From Kytococcus schroeteri (GTDB taxonomy: Bacteria > Actinomycetota > Actinomycetes > Actinomycetales > Dermatophilaceae), in contig NZ_PKIZ01000012.1 in the NCBI RefSeq assembly GCF_002847825.1, positions 63,133 to 99,417 of the forward strand: a stretch of 36,285 bases of DNA, in the 5' to 3' direction. Shown one piece after another: positions 17,304 through 26,754 of this stretch. The translations under genes and the position numbers were made by a program. The stretch's first letter is position 1; each line of letters begins with the position of its first letter. The notes under the pieces are model-generated. The model had not been told where the DNA came from and ran no database searches. It saw nothing but the letters and a program-made list of their open reading frames with translations.

Positions 17304-18023
17304 ATGGGACTTTTCTCGCGCCAGAGCAGCAAGGACAAGGAGATGGAGCGCCGCGCTGCCGCGGCCGCCCGGACCGAGGACCCCGGCATGGTGGACAAGG
17401 CCGCCAACGCTCTGGCCGACCGCCTGCTGAAGGTGGGCATCGACGGCGTGGGACCGGTGGAGGGCGCCCAGAAGGTGGCCGAGAAGGCGCTCGTGGCCGC
17501 CGGCGGCGACCGCGCGAAGGCCGAGAAGATCATCGCTTCCTCGCACTTCAAGAAGATCGCCGGTGGTGGTTTCGTCACCGGTCTCGGTGGCCTCATCACG
17601 ATGCCGGTGGCGCTGCCGGCCAACGTGGTGGAGTTCTACCTGCTCACCACCCGGGCGGTGGCGGCCATCGCGCACCTGCGCGGCCACGACGTGCAGCAGC
17701 CCGAGCTGCGCTCGGCGGTGCTGCTCACCCTGGTGGGCGCCGACGCCCGCGACATCCTGACCTCCGCCGGCATCCCCGGCACCCTGGTCTCCGGTGGCCG
17801 CCTGGCCTCGCTGGCCAGCCGCCAGCTGCCGGCCCCGGTGCTCATGGTGGTCAACAAGGCCGTGGGCTTCCGCCTGCTCGCGCAGACCGGCGAGAAGGTG
17901 CTGGCCCGCCTGGGCAAGGCGATCCCGCTGGCCGGCGGCGTCATCGGTGCCGGGCTGGACGTGTACATGTTCAACCGCATCATCGACCACGCGCGCGAGG
18001 AGTTCCCGCAGCAGGGCGCCTGA
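17304..18023 (+). CDS. EcsC-like family protein
   Basis: This 239-residue protein resembles the EcsC family; function is unknown in actinobacteria. The ATG at 17304 is supported by AGGAGG at 17294-17299. Residues 1-50 are charged. The core shows MVDKAANALADRLLKVGIDGVGP, then a Gly-rich hydrophobic segment FVTGLGGLITMPVALPANVVEFYLLTTRAVAAIAHLRG (about residues 90-130). A second hydrophobic Gly-rich stretch lies near the C-terminus (AIPLAGGVIGAGLDVYMFN, about 208-226). The hydrophobic stretches could insert in a membrane or form a helical bundle like that of EcsC/DUF697 proteins. It stands alone between a weak promoter and a strong hairpin, so it is probably transcribed on its own. The family call rests on the LPANV and GAGLD motifs and is less certain than the reading frame. 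Confidence 0.75.
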   Translation: MGLFSRQSSKDKEMERRAAAAARTEDPGMVDKAANALADRLLKVGIDGVGPVEGAQKVAEKALVAAGGDRAKAEKIIASSHFKKIAGGGFVTGLGGLITMPVALPANVVEFYLLTTRAVAAIAHLRGHDVQQPELRSAVLLTLVGADARDILTSAGIPGTLVSGGRLASLASRQLPAPVLMVVNKAVGFRLLAQTGEKVLARLGKAIPLAGGVIGAGLDVYMFNRIIDHAREEFPQQGA

Positions 18024-18058
18024 GGAGGGCCTCGGGCAGGCTCTGCTCGTCCACAGCC

Positions 18059-18096
18059 CCGGCCCCGGACCCGTCCCCGAGCGGGTCCGGGGCCGG
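18059..18096 (+). terminator. 15-bp perfect hairpin between the EcsC-like and DUF4192 genes
   Basis: A perfect inverted repeat has arms at 18059-18073 and 18082-18096, all but one or two pairs being G-C, with an 8-nt loop. There is no T tract. It probably ends the EcsC-like transcript. Its 3' arm ends only 12 nt before the DUF4192 start codon, so if transcripts read through, the hairpin would occupy the ribosome binding region of that gene. Confidence 0.6.
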
Positions 18097-18108
18097 TGGC
18101 ATGGGGGC

Positions 18109-19215
18109 ATGACGACGATCCCCAGAGTCCGAGACCTGCCCGACCTGCTCACCGTGGTGCCGCTGCTGGCCGGCTTCACCCCCACCGACGCGGTGGTGCT
18201 GGTGTGCCCGACCCCCACCGGCAGGGTGGCACTGCAACGCATCGCCCTGCCGCCGCGCGAGGCGTGGGGCGACCCCGCCGCCGACGCCGAGGACCTCGTG
18301 GCCCTGGTGCTGCCGGCCCTCGTGCGCGCCGGTCTCGACCGGCTCACCGTCATCGGCTACCTGTCGGACCCGATGGACGAGGAGTACGTCGGGGGACTGG
18401 TGGCACGGGCGGAGGACTGGTTCCTCGAGGCCGGCGTGGACGTGCTGGGCGCGGCCCTGGTCTGCGAGGGCTCCTGGTGGCGGCCGGAGTGCCCCTGCGA
18501 CGACCCGTTCTGCGGGGAGCCGCGCCCCGTGCCCAGCCTCCACGAGTCCGCCGCGGCCACCGCGCTCATCGCCGACGGGGCGATGGTGCACGCCTCGGCC
18601 GAGGAGCTGCTGCTGCCCTGGGTGCAGTCCGAGGAGGACGAGCTCACCCCCGAGGCGCTCCACGCGGCCCGCGAGCGGTGGGCCGGCCGCAAGGGACGGG
18701 CCCGGCTGCGGCGCGAGGCGCTGGCGCAGTGGGCCCGGTTGGTGGGGGAGGAGGGGGCCGAGCTCACCGACGAGGAGGTGGCGGCGGCCCTGTGGGCGGT
18801 GCGGCAGGTGGACGTGCGCGACGCCCTGGTGGCCTGGCTGACGCCCGGGGACGTGCCCCGTGACGTGCTCGACGCCTCCGCCTGGGCCGCGGTGGAGAAG
18901 GCCCTCGGGGACCCCGCCGAGCACCACCACCCGATGCGGTGGACCGCGTGGCCGCTCACGGGGAACCTGCGCCGGCTGGCCACCCGGGTGCCCTCCACCT
19001 GTGCGGGGCCGCTGCTGTGCACGGCCGGGCTGTGGGCGTGGTGGAACGGGGACGGGGTGGTGGCCCGCTTCCTGCTGGAGCGGGCGCTGGACGCCGAGCC
19101 GGGGCACACGCTGGCGGGGCTTCTGCTGCGGCTGGTGCACCACGGCATCCCCCTGGACGGGGGTGTCGCGGCCTGTCCCGCGGGGCCCGGTGCGGCGCGG
19201 GTCGCCGGGCTCTAG
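18109..19215 (+). CDS. DUF4192 family protein
   Basis: This is a 368-residue actinobacterial DUF4192 protein of unknown function, probably cytoplasmic (no signal peptide or membrane segment). ATG at 18109 is chosen because the family start (MTTIPRVRDLPDLLTVVPLLAGFTPTDAVVLV) begins there. There is no classical ribosome binding site, only the G-run of GGGGGC directly before the ATG. A cysteine cluster CPCDDPFC at about residues 128-135 corresponds to the region where the family often has a Cys-rich motif, and it may bind metal. The C-terminal third is helical, with the family-like GNLRRLATRVPSTCAGPLLCTAGLWAWWNGDG and ALLxxAL-type repeats (LLERALDAEPGHTLAGLLLRLV), reminiscent of TPR-like packing. 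The stop codon TAG is part of the candidate -10 of the next gene. Confidence 0.85.
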   Translation: MTTIPRVRDLPDLLTVVPLLAGFTPTDAVVLVCPTPTGRVALQRIALPPREAWGDPAADAEDLVALVLPALVRAGLDRLTVIGYLSDPMDEEYVGGLVARAEDWFLEAGVDVLGAALVCEGSWWRPECPCDDPFCGEPRPVPSLHESAAATALIADGAMVHASAEELLLPWVQSEEDELTPEALHAARERWAGRKGRARLRREALAQWARLVGEEGAELTDEEVAAALWAVRQVDVRDALVAWLTPGDVPRDVLDASAWAAVEKALGDPAEHHHPMRWTAWPLTGNLRRLATRVPSTCAGPLLCTAGLWAWWNGDGVVARFLLERALDAEPGHTLAGLLLRLVHHGIPLDGGVAACPAGPGAARVAGL

Positions 19216-19218
19216 GCT
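19213..19218 (+). promoter_or_regulatory. Candidate -10 element of the universal stress protein gene
   Basis: TAGGCT begins with the TAG stop codon of the DUF4192 gene and lies 35 nt before the stress-protein start. No convincing -35 precedes it. Confidence 0.42.
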
Positions 19219-19253
19219 GGGGCCCACTCACCCACCCACAGGAGGCCCAGAGC

Positions 19254-19664
19254 ATGGCAGTCATCGTTGGTTACATCGCCTCGGACGAGGGGCGTGCGGC
19301 GCTCCGCTTCGGCGTCGACGAGGCGATCCGCCGCTCGGAGCCCCTGCAGGTGGTGCACTCCGCGCGCACCGGCAAGGGCAGCGGTGCGGACTCCACCCGT
19401 GCGTTCGTCCGCGAGCTGGAGAACGCCGAGTCCGCCCTGGCCGAGGCGGGGGTGCCGCTGGAGCGCCTGGACTTCGACCGTGGCAACGACCCCGCGGAGG
19501 ACCTCGTCGAGGTGGCCGAGCAGGCCGAGACCAACGGCAAGCCGGCCGTCATCGTCATCGGGCTGCGTCGTCGCACGCCGGTGGGCAAGCTGCTGCTGGG
19601 CTCCAACGCCCAGCGCATCCTGCTCGAGGCGCCGTGCCCCGTCATCGCGGTGAAGGCCGTCTGA
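19254..19664 (+). CDS. Universal stress protein (UspA family, single domain)
   Basis: This is a 136-residue single-domain universal stress protein with the alpha/beta Rossmann-like fold. ATG at 19254 is supported by AGGAGG at 19240-19245. It starts with the typical strand MAVIVGYIASDEGRAALRFGVDEA. It keeps the nucleotide-binding signature near the C-terminus, IGLRRRTPVGKLLLGSNAQRIL (about residues 103-124, fitting the G-x-R..G-(9)-G-S pattern of ATP-binding members). The last strand APCPVIAVKAV is also canonical. ATP binding is therefore likely; the specific role is not known. It is monocistronic: it has its own promoter and a textbook terminator directly downstream. Confidence 0.9.
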   Translation: MAVIVGYIASDEGRAALRFGVDEAIRRSEPLQVVHSARTGKGSGADSTRAFVRELENAESALAEAGVPLERLDFDRGNDPAEDLVEVAEQAETNGKPAVIVIGLRRRTPVGKLLLGSNAQRILLEAPCPVIAVKAV

Positions 19665-19712
19665 GCCGGCCCACGTGACGTCGCCGGGAGGGCCCCGTGG
19701 CCGCCCCCGGGG

Positions 19713-19746
19713 CCACCCCGCGCGACAGGGCGCGGGGTGGTTTTTT
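19713..19746 (+). terminator. Rho-independent terminator of the stress-protein gene
   Basis: A perfect 11-bp stem has arms CCACCCCGCGC (19713-19723) and GCGCGGGGTGG (19730-19740), a 6-nt loop GACAGG, and six Ts at 19741-19746. This is the best intrinsic terminator in the window and the only one with a T tract. It is interleaved with the sigA promoter. A weaker 7-bp stem (19691-19697 with 19708-19714) overlaps its 5' end and could compete. Confidence 0.95.
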
Positions 19747-19751
19747 ATAAT
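19722..19751 (+). promoter_or_regulatory. sigA promoter, embedded in the upstream terminator
   Basis: A perfect consensus -10, TATAAT, is at 19746-19751. With an 18-bp spacer the -35 position is GCGACA (19722-19727), matching TTGACA in the last four bases. The -35 lies in the terminator loop of the preceding gene, and the -10 uses the last T of its T tract. The predicted start near 19758 gives a leader of about 170 nt before the sigA GTG at 19928. I see no recognisable riboswitch in the leader and no gene in 19665-19927. Confidence 0.75.
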
Positions 19752-19927
19752 GGGGGTGTTCCATCAGGCCGCGAGGCCGATCCGCTCACCGGTGGTCGCA
19801 CCACGTCGCCGGTCCGTCGGTCTCCTCGGGTCGCCGGACGGTCGCCCACTCGGGGCGGTCCGTGAATCCCCATGATCTCGTGCCCGGTGGTTCGCCGTGC
19901 CCGTGTCACCAGGAAGGACCCTGCTCC

Positions 19928-21673
<1,746 letters not shown>

Positions 21674-21687
21674 GGCCGCGCGGCCTC

Positions 21688-21732
21688 CACGCGCGAAGGG
21701 CGCCACCCGTGGGGTGGCGCCCTTCGCGCGTG
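21688..21732. terminator. 21-bp perfect inverted repeat between convergent sigA and tgpA-like genes
   Basis: Arms at 21688-21708 and 21712-21732 are perfectly complementary and flank a 3-nt loop (GTG). There is no T tract on either side. Lying 15 nt after the sigA stop and 34 nt before the end of the convergent gene, it most likely terminates transcription from both directions. A separate 16-nt palindrome (GAGGCCGCGCGGCCTC) directly precedes it and includes part of the sigA stop codon. Confidence 0.8.
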
Positions 21733-21765
21733 CGGTCCGGGGGACGGTCCCGGTGGGTGCCCGGC

Positions 21766-24153
21766 TCAGGCGCCGGCCGATGCGGGGAAGAGCACCCGCT
21801 TGAGACGGTCGACGCCGCCCTCGGTGGCGTCGAGCGAGGCGACGACCTGTTCGCGCAGCGCGTCGGCCTCGGCCCGCTCGGCCTCCGGTCCGGCGCCGCC
21901 CTCGACCGGGCGGGCGTAGCGGGCGTCGTCCACCCGCTGCGCCAGCTCGTGCAGGGGACGGTCGTCCAGGCCCGGCCGCTGGGCCAGCAGGTGGGCCGCC
22001 TGGCCGTGCACGGTGTCCGCGGCGCGGGTGGTGATGCCGCGGTCCAGCAGGTCCAGACGCAGCACCTCCCAGGCCGCCGACCAGGGGGAGTCCTCGCGCT
22101 CGAGCACGCGGGCCCGTGCGCGGCGCGCCCGCCAGGGTTGCACCGCCAGCGCCAGGGCCACCAGCAGGAGCACGCCCAGGGCCGTGAGCACCCACTCGAG
22201 CCAGGCCGGGGCGCCGGTGGACGACTGGCCGGCGTCCTCCGAGGACGGCGAGGGGGAGGCCTCGTCGGAGGAGGACGACGGGGAGGGGGACGCCGAGGCG
22301 TCGGACGAACTCTCGCTCGGCGACGGCGAGGCCTCGCTGGGGGAGGGCGAGGTCGAGGGCAGCGTGCTCGGCGCGGAGGTCGGCTGGCTGTACTCCGGCG
22401 CCGCGGAGGCGCGGCTCGAGGGGGTCGGCTCGAAGCGGAGCCAGCCCACGCCCTCGAAGTACAGCTCCGGCCACGCGTGGGCGTCGTTGCGGCGGACCAG
22501 GCGTTCGGGGCCCACGTCGGACCCCCGGCCCAGCTGCTCGCCGGTCTCCTCACCCGGCAGCACGCCCATGGCCATGCGGGCCGGGATGCCCTGCTGCCGG
22601 GCCATCATGATCATCGTGGTCGCGTACTGGGTGCAGTAGCCGCGCCGCTCGCGCAGGAAGGCCTCCACCATCGACTCCCCGGCCTGCGGCTCGGCGGCGT
22701 CCAGCGAGTACCGGAAGTCGCCGTTGCGCAGCCAGGCCTGCATGGCGCGGGCCTTGTCCAGGGGGGCGGCCTGCGGGTCCACCGCCTCGGCGTTGGCCTC
22801 GCTCACGGCGGCCTGCAGCTCCTGCGGCACCTCCAGGCTGGCGGCGGTCACGTCGTCGGCGTTCTGGCCGCCGTCGGTGCGCAGCTTCTCCGGTACGCGC
22901 GGCTCCAGGACCGCGCCCTCGTAGCGCTGGGCCTCCTCGGCCACCCACACCGCGTCCGTGCGCGGGTCACCGGTGACGGCCACGGGGGAGCGCAGGTCCA
23001 CCGGGAACGAGGGCGTGGCCAGGAAGGGCGGCCGGATGCCGGTGGCGGTCACCGCGAACTGCTCGGTGGAGCTCTTGAGCACGTCGGCCCAGTCCACCCG
23101 CGGCAGTTTGTCCGGCACGGTGCCCTGCACCGCCCGCGGGTCGCGCAGCACCTCGGCGGCCGCCCGGCCCTCCACGGGCTGCCATCGGTCGTCGGCGAAC
23201 CGATCGGTGGCGGTGATCCGCAGCGGGCCCGGGTCGTCCGAGGAGCTGTGCCAGAGCACCACCGGGCGCTCGTCACCGCTGGTGAGGTCGGCACGCAGGT
23301 CCATGGACTCGGTGAAGTCCACCGTGGTCAGGGAGGTGTTCTCGGCCAGGCCGCGCCCGGAGAGCTGAAGGTCGCGCTGCGGCAGCGTCGCCGGCACCAC
23401 CAGGGCGGCCGCCACGGCGGCGGCGGTGAGCACGACGGCCGTCGCCAGCAGCACGCCACGCCCCGGGGCGCCCGTCACGCCCTGGCCGCGGGCCGCGTCG
23501 TCGGCGGTCTCCGAGGAGCGGTGCAGGGCCAGCAGGGCGGTGAACAGCAGGGCCAGCACGAGGAACCACCACCACGGCTCGTGGGTGGTGCGGTTGGCGG
23601 CCAGGGTCACGAACACCAGCAGCGGTGCGATGGCGGCCACGAGCACCGAGCGGGCGGTGTGCACGGCGGAGTCGGTGAGCACGGTCACCAGCGCCACGAG
23701 CGCCAGCAGGCAGAAGGTGAGCGAGGGGTCGGCGGGCACCGGGGCCGAGGCCACGGCGAGCAGCTCGCCGGTGGCCCGCACGTGCTCGGCCACGGCGGTG
23801 GCCGTGGCGGGCGTGGGCAGCACGCCCAGGGCGAGGGTGCCGGCGAGCGTCCCGCGCAGCAGCCACACCAGGGCCACCAGCCCCTGGACCAGGCTGCCCA
23901 GCACGGCTGAGCCGGTGAGCAGGCGCACCACGGCCGAGGTGGCCACGAGCGCCAGCACGAGGCGCACCGTGGACCCCCACCACCCGCCGTCGGCGAAGAG
24001 GTGGGTGGCCGGCCAGAAGACCGTGAGCAGGAGCCCTGTCACGAGCAGTGCCGAGACCGGCTGCGTGCGCTCCCAGGGACGACCACGGCGGGGGGTGCCG
24101 GGGCGCGCGCCGTCGTGGGGTGCCCCGGCGGGGGAGTTCAGGGGGGAGCTCAT
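21766..24153 (-). CDS. Transglutaminase-like membrane protein (TgpA/DUF3488 type)
   Basis: This 795-residue membrane protein has an external transglutaminase-like domain, as in Pseudomonas TgpA; its substrate is unknown. ATG at 24153 overlaps the DUF58 stop (ATGA) and has GAGGTGA upstream. Residues about 30-240 contain several membrane helices (DUF3488 region). The transglutaminase core shows RRGYCTQYATTMIMMARQQG with candidate catalytic Cys507 and NDAHAWPELYFEGVGWLRFEP with His559; the third triad position is Glu within FEPTP. Residues about 584-646 are a Ser/Pro/Glu-rich linker. A last membrane helix (about 650-675) and a C-terminal cytoplasmic helical region resembling DUF4129 follow. It is the last gene of the moxR-DUF58-tgpA operon, a widespread module. 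Confidence 0.92.
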   Translation of the reverse strand: MSSPLNSPAGAPHDGARPGTPRRGRPWERTQPVSALLVTGLLLTVFWPATHLFADGGWWGSTVRLVLALVATSAVVRLLTGSAVLGSLVQGLVALVWLLRGTLAGTLALGVLPTPATATAVAEHVRATGELLAVASAPVPADPSLTFCLLALVALVTVLTDSAVHTARSVLVAAIAPLLVFVTLAANRTTHEPWWWFLVLALLFTALLALHRSSETADDAARGQGVTGAPGRGVLLATAVVLTAAAVAAALVVPATLPQRDLQLSGRGLAENTSLTTVDFTESMDLRADLTSGDERPVVLWHSSSDDPGPLRITATDRFADDRWQPVEGRAAAEVLRDPRAVQGTVPDKLPRVDWADVLKSSTEQFAVTATGIRPPFLATPSFPVDLRSPVAVTGDPRTDAVWVAEEAQRYEGAVLEPRVPEKLRTDGGQNADDVTAASLEVPQELQAAVSEANAEAVDPQAAPLDKARAMQAWLRNGDFRYSLDAAEPQAGESMVEAFLRERRGYCTQYATTMIMMARQQGIPARMAMGVLPGEETGEQLGRGSDVGPERLVRRNDAHAWPELYFEGVGWLRFEPTPSSRASAAPEYSQPTSAPSTLPSTSPSPSEASPSPSESSSDASASPSPSSSSDEASPSPSSEDAGQSSTGAPAWLEWVLTALGVLLLVALALAVQPWRARRARARVLEREDSPWSAAWEVLRLDLLDRGITTRAADTVHGQAAHLLAQRPGLDDRPLHELAQRVDDARYARPVEGGAGPEAERAEADALREQVVASLDATEGGVDRLKRVLFPASAGA

Positions 24154-25463
24154 CGGGTCTCACCTCGGGAGGTCGTGCGCGTCAGGAGGTCCACGGCGCG
24201 ACGCACCTGGGCGTCGGCCGCGCGGGCCGCCTCGGCGCCCGGCGGGGTGCCGCCGGCGGCCGCGGCCGGCGCCGGGCCCCAGGTGGCCACGCGCCACCCG
24301 GCACGGCGCAGTCCGAAGACGGCGGTCTCGCGGCCGGAGGGGGCGTCGGTCACCAGCAGTGCGCTGCCGGTGTGGCGGGGGTGGCGGGCGGCCAGGTCGC
24401 CCAGGGCGGTGGTGGTGTCCCCGACGGTGAGCAGGAAGGGCACGCCGCCGCGGCGCGGTGCGGTCAGGGCGGCCTCGGTGAAGCCGGCCGGGCGCGAGCC
24501 CCGCGGGGCCACGCGCGCCAGGTGGGCCAGGGCCTCGGCGCGGGTGAGGTCGCGCTCGTGCAGGCGCTCCTGCCAGCCCGATGCGGTGAGCAGCCGGACG
24601 CGCAGCCCGGCGCGGGCCGTGGCCTCCACGAGGGTGGCGGCCACCCGGACCGCCCCCTCGAAGGCCGCCGGCCCCGGGCAGTCGCCACCGTCGGAGGCGG
24701 GCTCTCCCCACGCGGCGGCCTCGTCGAGCACCACGAGCACCCACGGCACGAGCTCCGTGTCGTCGTGGCGCACCATCAGCTCGCCGGCGCGGGCGGTGCT
24801 GCGCCAGTGCACGCGGCGCACGTCGTCGCCCCGGCCGTACTCGCGCACCGCCGTGGCGTCCAGGGAGTCGGAGGTGGGACGGGCGCTGAGGGTCCGTTGG
24901 GCAGCGTCCTGCACGAGGCGCCGGACCCGCGTCGCCGGGTAGTCGACCGCCCGCGGCAGCACGTCCACCGCCAGCGCCTCGCCGGACCGGGTGAGCGCCT
25001 GGCGGGTCAGGCCGAAGGGGTCGGAGCGGTCGAGCAGGACCGGTCCCAGCTCGAAGCGGCCCCGGGCCCCCGCCCGCAGGTCCACGGTGCGCTGCGTCGC
25101 CCGGGGGCCCACCACCATCGTCCCCAGCTCCACCGGCTCGCCCCAGGTGGGGTGCAGCGGCAGGTGCGCCACCACCGGCGGGGACGGCAGGGGAGAGGTG
25201 GACCGGGTGGCCACCTGCACCTGCACCGCGTCACCCGCCCGCGGTGCCGCCGGCTCGGTCGACAGGTCGGAGTGGGTGGTCCGGGCCGCGCCCAGCCCGA
25301 GCAGCCAGGTGAGCAGCGGCAGCACCACCAGCAGCACGCCGAGGCGGCTGAGGTCGCCCAGGGCGAAGTACTGCCCCGTGCCCACCAGCACGAGGCCCGA
25401 GAACACCAGCACCCACCCGCGCAGGGTGAACCCGGGCAGGCGGCGGGAGGACACGGAGGCCAT
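24150..25463 (-). CDS. DUF58 domain-containing membrane protein
   Basis: This 437-residue protein is of the DUF58 type that accompanies MoxR ATPases. The start ATG at 25463 is 16 nt after the moxR stop and has no clear ribosome binding site, so coupled translation is likely. Residues about 14-60 hold two membrane helices (LRGWVLVFSGLVLVGTGQYFAL, LLVVLPLLTWLLGLGAA). A beta-rich domain follows. The DUF58 signature YGRGDDVRRVHWRSTARAGE is at about residues 207-226, and the VWA-like C-terminal part begins with VLVVLDEAAAW. The protein may be a partner or substrate of the MoxR ATPase, by analogy with MoxR-VWA pairs; the actual function is unknown. It overlaps the tgpA-like gene by ATGA. Confidence 0.92.
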   Translation of the reverse strand: MASVSSRRLPGFTLRGWVLVFSGLVLVGTGQYFALGDLSRLGVLLVVLPLLTWLLGLGAARTTHSDLSTEPAAPRAGDAVQVQVATRSTSPLPSPPVVAHLPLHPTWGEPVELGTMVVGPRATQRTVDLRAGARGRFELGPVLLDRSDPFGLTRQALTRSGEALAVDVLPRAVDYPATRVRRLVQDAAQRTLSARPTSDSLDATAVREYGRGDDVRRVHWRSTARAGELMVRHDDTELVPWVLVVLDEAAAWGEPASDGGDCPGPAAFEGAVRVAATLVEATARAGLRVRLLTASGWQERLHERDLTRAEALAHLARVAPRGSRPAGFTEAALTAPRRGGVPFLLTVGDTTTALGDLAARHPRHTGSALLVTDAPSGRETAVFGLRRAGWRVATWGPAPAAAAGGTPPGAEAARAADAQVRRAVDLLTRTTSRGETR

Positions 25464-25479
25464 CAGGGGGCGACCGGGA

Positions 25480-26433
25480 TCACGCGGTGCGGTGCACGGG
25501 CACCTGGGCGAGCACCTGGCGGACCACGTCCCGGGCGTCCACGTCGTGCTCCACGATGAGGCGGTGCGGCAGGGTCCACGGGGCCACGCGCTGCACGTCG
25601 TCCGGGGTCACGGCCTCGCGCCCCTGAAGGGCCGCGTGGGCGGCCGCGGTGCGCAGCAGGTGCAGCGAGGAGCGCGGGGAGGCGCCGAGCACCACGTCGG
25701 GGGTGCTGCGGGTGGCGTGCACCAGGTCCACCACGTAACCGCGCAGGGCGGCTGAGGCGTGCACGCGCCGCGCGGCGGCCACGAGCGACTGCAGGTCGGC
25801 CACGCTCATCACCGGGCGCAGCCGCGCCAGCGGGTCGTCGCCGACCTGCTCGTCCAGCATCGCGATCTCGGCCTCCCGCGAGGGGTAGCCCAGGGAGGTC
25901 TCGCACGCGAAGCGGTCGCGCTGGGCCTCCGGCAGGGCGTAGGTGCCCTCCATCTCCACCGGGTTCTGCGTGGCCATCACGAGGAAGGGCTCGGGCAGCG
26001 GGCGGGTGGCCCCGTCGACGGTCACGGTGTGCTCGGCCATCGCCTCCAGGAGGGCCGACTGGGTCTTGGGCGAGGCGCGGTTGATCTCGTCGGCGATGAC
26101 GACGTTGGCGAAGACGGGCCCGGGGTGGAACTGGAACTCGCCCCGGTCGGCGTGCCAGACGCTCACGCCGGTGACGTCGCCGGGCAACAGGTCGGGCGTG
26201 AACTGGATGCGGCCCACGGTGCCGCCGCTGGCGGTGGCCAGGGCGCGGGCGAGGGTGGTCTTGCCGACGCCGGGCACGTCGTGGAGCAGCAGGTGCCCCC
26301 CGGACAGCAGGGTCACCAGGACGGTGTCGAGCACCTCGTCGTCGAGGTGGACCACCGAGGAGACGGCGCGGCGCAGGGCCTCGGCGCCGGAGCGCACGTC
26401 GGCGGCCGAGCGGGGCGGGATGTGGGTCGACAT
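25480..26433 (-). CDS. moxR: MoxR family AAA+ ATPase
   Basis: This is a 317-residue MoxR-type AAA+ ATPase, a family of chaperone-like proteins often encoded with DUF58/VWA proteins. ATG at 26433 gives a normal N-terminus ([24 protein letters not shown]); a GTG two codons upstream is an alternative, and the frame is open to 26487. No Shine-Dalgarno is seen. Walker A is [14 protein letters not shown] (about residues 51-64), Walker B is [22 protein letters not shown] (about 110-131), sensor 1 is ATQNP, and the arginine-containing sensor 2 region contains [15 protein letters not shown]. It is first in the minus-strand operon with DUF58 and the tgpA-like gene. TGGAG repeats like those before mraZ lie 38-76 nt upstream, suggesting MraZ control. 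Confidence 0.94.
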   Translation of the reverse strand: MSTHIPPRSAADVRSGAEALRRAVSSVVHLDDEVLDTVLVTLLSGGHLLLHDVPGVGKTTLARALATASGGTVGRIQFTPDLLPGDVTGVSVWHADRGEFQFHPGPVFANVVIADEINRASPKTQSALLEAMAEHTVTVDGATRPLPEPFLVMATQNPVEMEGTYALPEAQRDRFACETSLGYPSREAEIAMLDEQVGDDPLARLRPVMSVADLQSLVAAARRVHASAALRGYVVDLVHATRSTPDVVLGASPRSSLHLLRTAAAHAALQGREAVTPDDVQRVAPWTLPHRLIVEHDVDARDVVRQVLAQVPVHRTA

Positions 26434-26470
26434 GCGCACATGGTGCCGTACGGGCGCGCGCTGGGGGGTG

Positions 26471-26509
26471 CTCCACACCTCCTCCACTTTCCTCCACCAC
26501 CGCGCTCCA
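26471..26509 (-). promoter_or_regulatory. Cluster of four TGGAG motifs facing moxR (possible MraZ site)
   Basis: Read on the minus strand, TGGAG occurs at 26509-26505, 26496-26492, 26486-26482 and 26475-26471, with spacers of 8, 5 and 6 nt. The middle pair (TGGAGGAAAGTGGAG) differs by one base from the pair in front of mraZ (TGGAGCAAAGTGGAG). The cluster ends 37 nt before the moxR start. MraZ binding here is an inference from this resemblance. Confidence 0.5.
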
Positions 26510-26660
26510 CGGGGCAGGATCTGGCCTGTTCTCGTGGGGGTGTGGCGCCGGGGTCGAGGCTGGACGCGCCGGGGTGCCCGTGGGTCCGGCGCGTGGATTT
26601 CGCACTATGTCGCCGATGTCGTGGGGCGGGGGGGAGTGGGGGAGCGGAGGGGGTCCGTGG

Positions 26661-26685
26661 TGGAGCAAAGTGGAGTACGCTGGAG
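26661..26685 (+). promoter_or_regulatory. MraZ box: three TGGAG direct repeats at 10-bp period, with overlapping -10
   Basis: TGGAG occurs at 26661, 26671 and 26681, exactly one helical turn apart, with 5-nt spacers. MraZ proteins are known to bind such short G-rich direct repeats (TGGGN in E. coli) upstream of their own gene. TACGCT at 26676-26681 fits a -10 and would be covered by MraZ, which suits repression. The divergent spacer 26434-26754 (321 nt) has no gene; between the two repeat clusters I see only G-rich sequence and an AT-richer patch near 26596-26620 that could be another promoter. Confidence 0.78.
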
Positions 26686-26754
26686 GTGCCCATTGATGAC
26701 GCCGTCGTGACCGGCGACCGAGCGCGCCTGACCAGGAGACGAGGTGAGCCGTCC

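Noticed and set aside
19862..19864. ATG at 19862 as the sigA start
   Set aside because: No ribosome binding site precedes it, whereas GTG at 19928 has AGGAAGGA at good spacing. The extra 22 residues (Cys/Pro-rich) do not look like sigma N-termini.
25759..26754. The long upstream extension of the mraZ frame through the divergent promoter and moxR
   Set aside because: It is antisense to moxR and crosses the TGGAG repeats. MraZ has its normal length and start at 26755.
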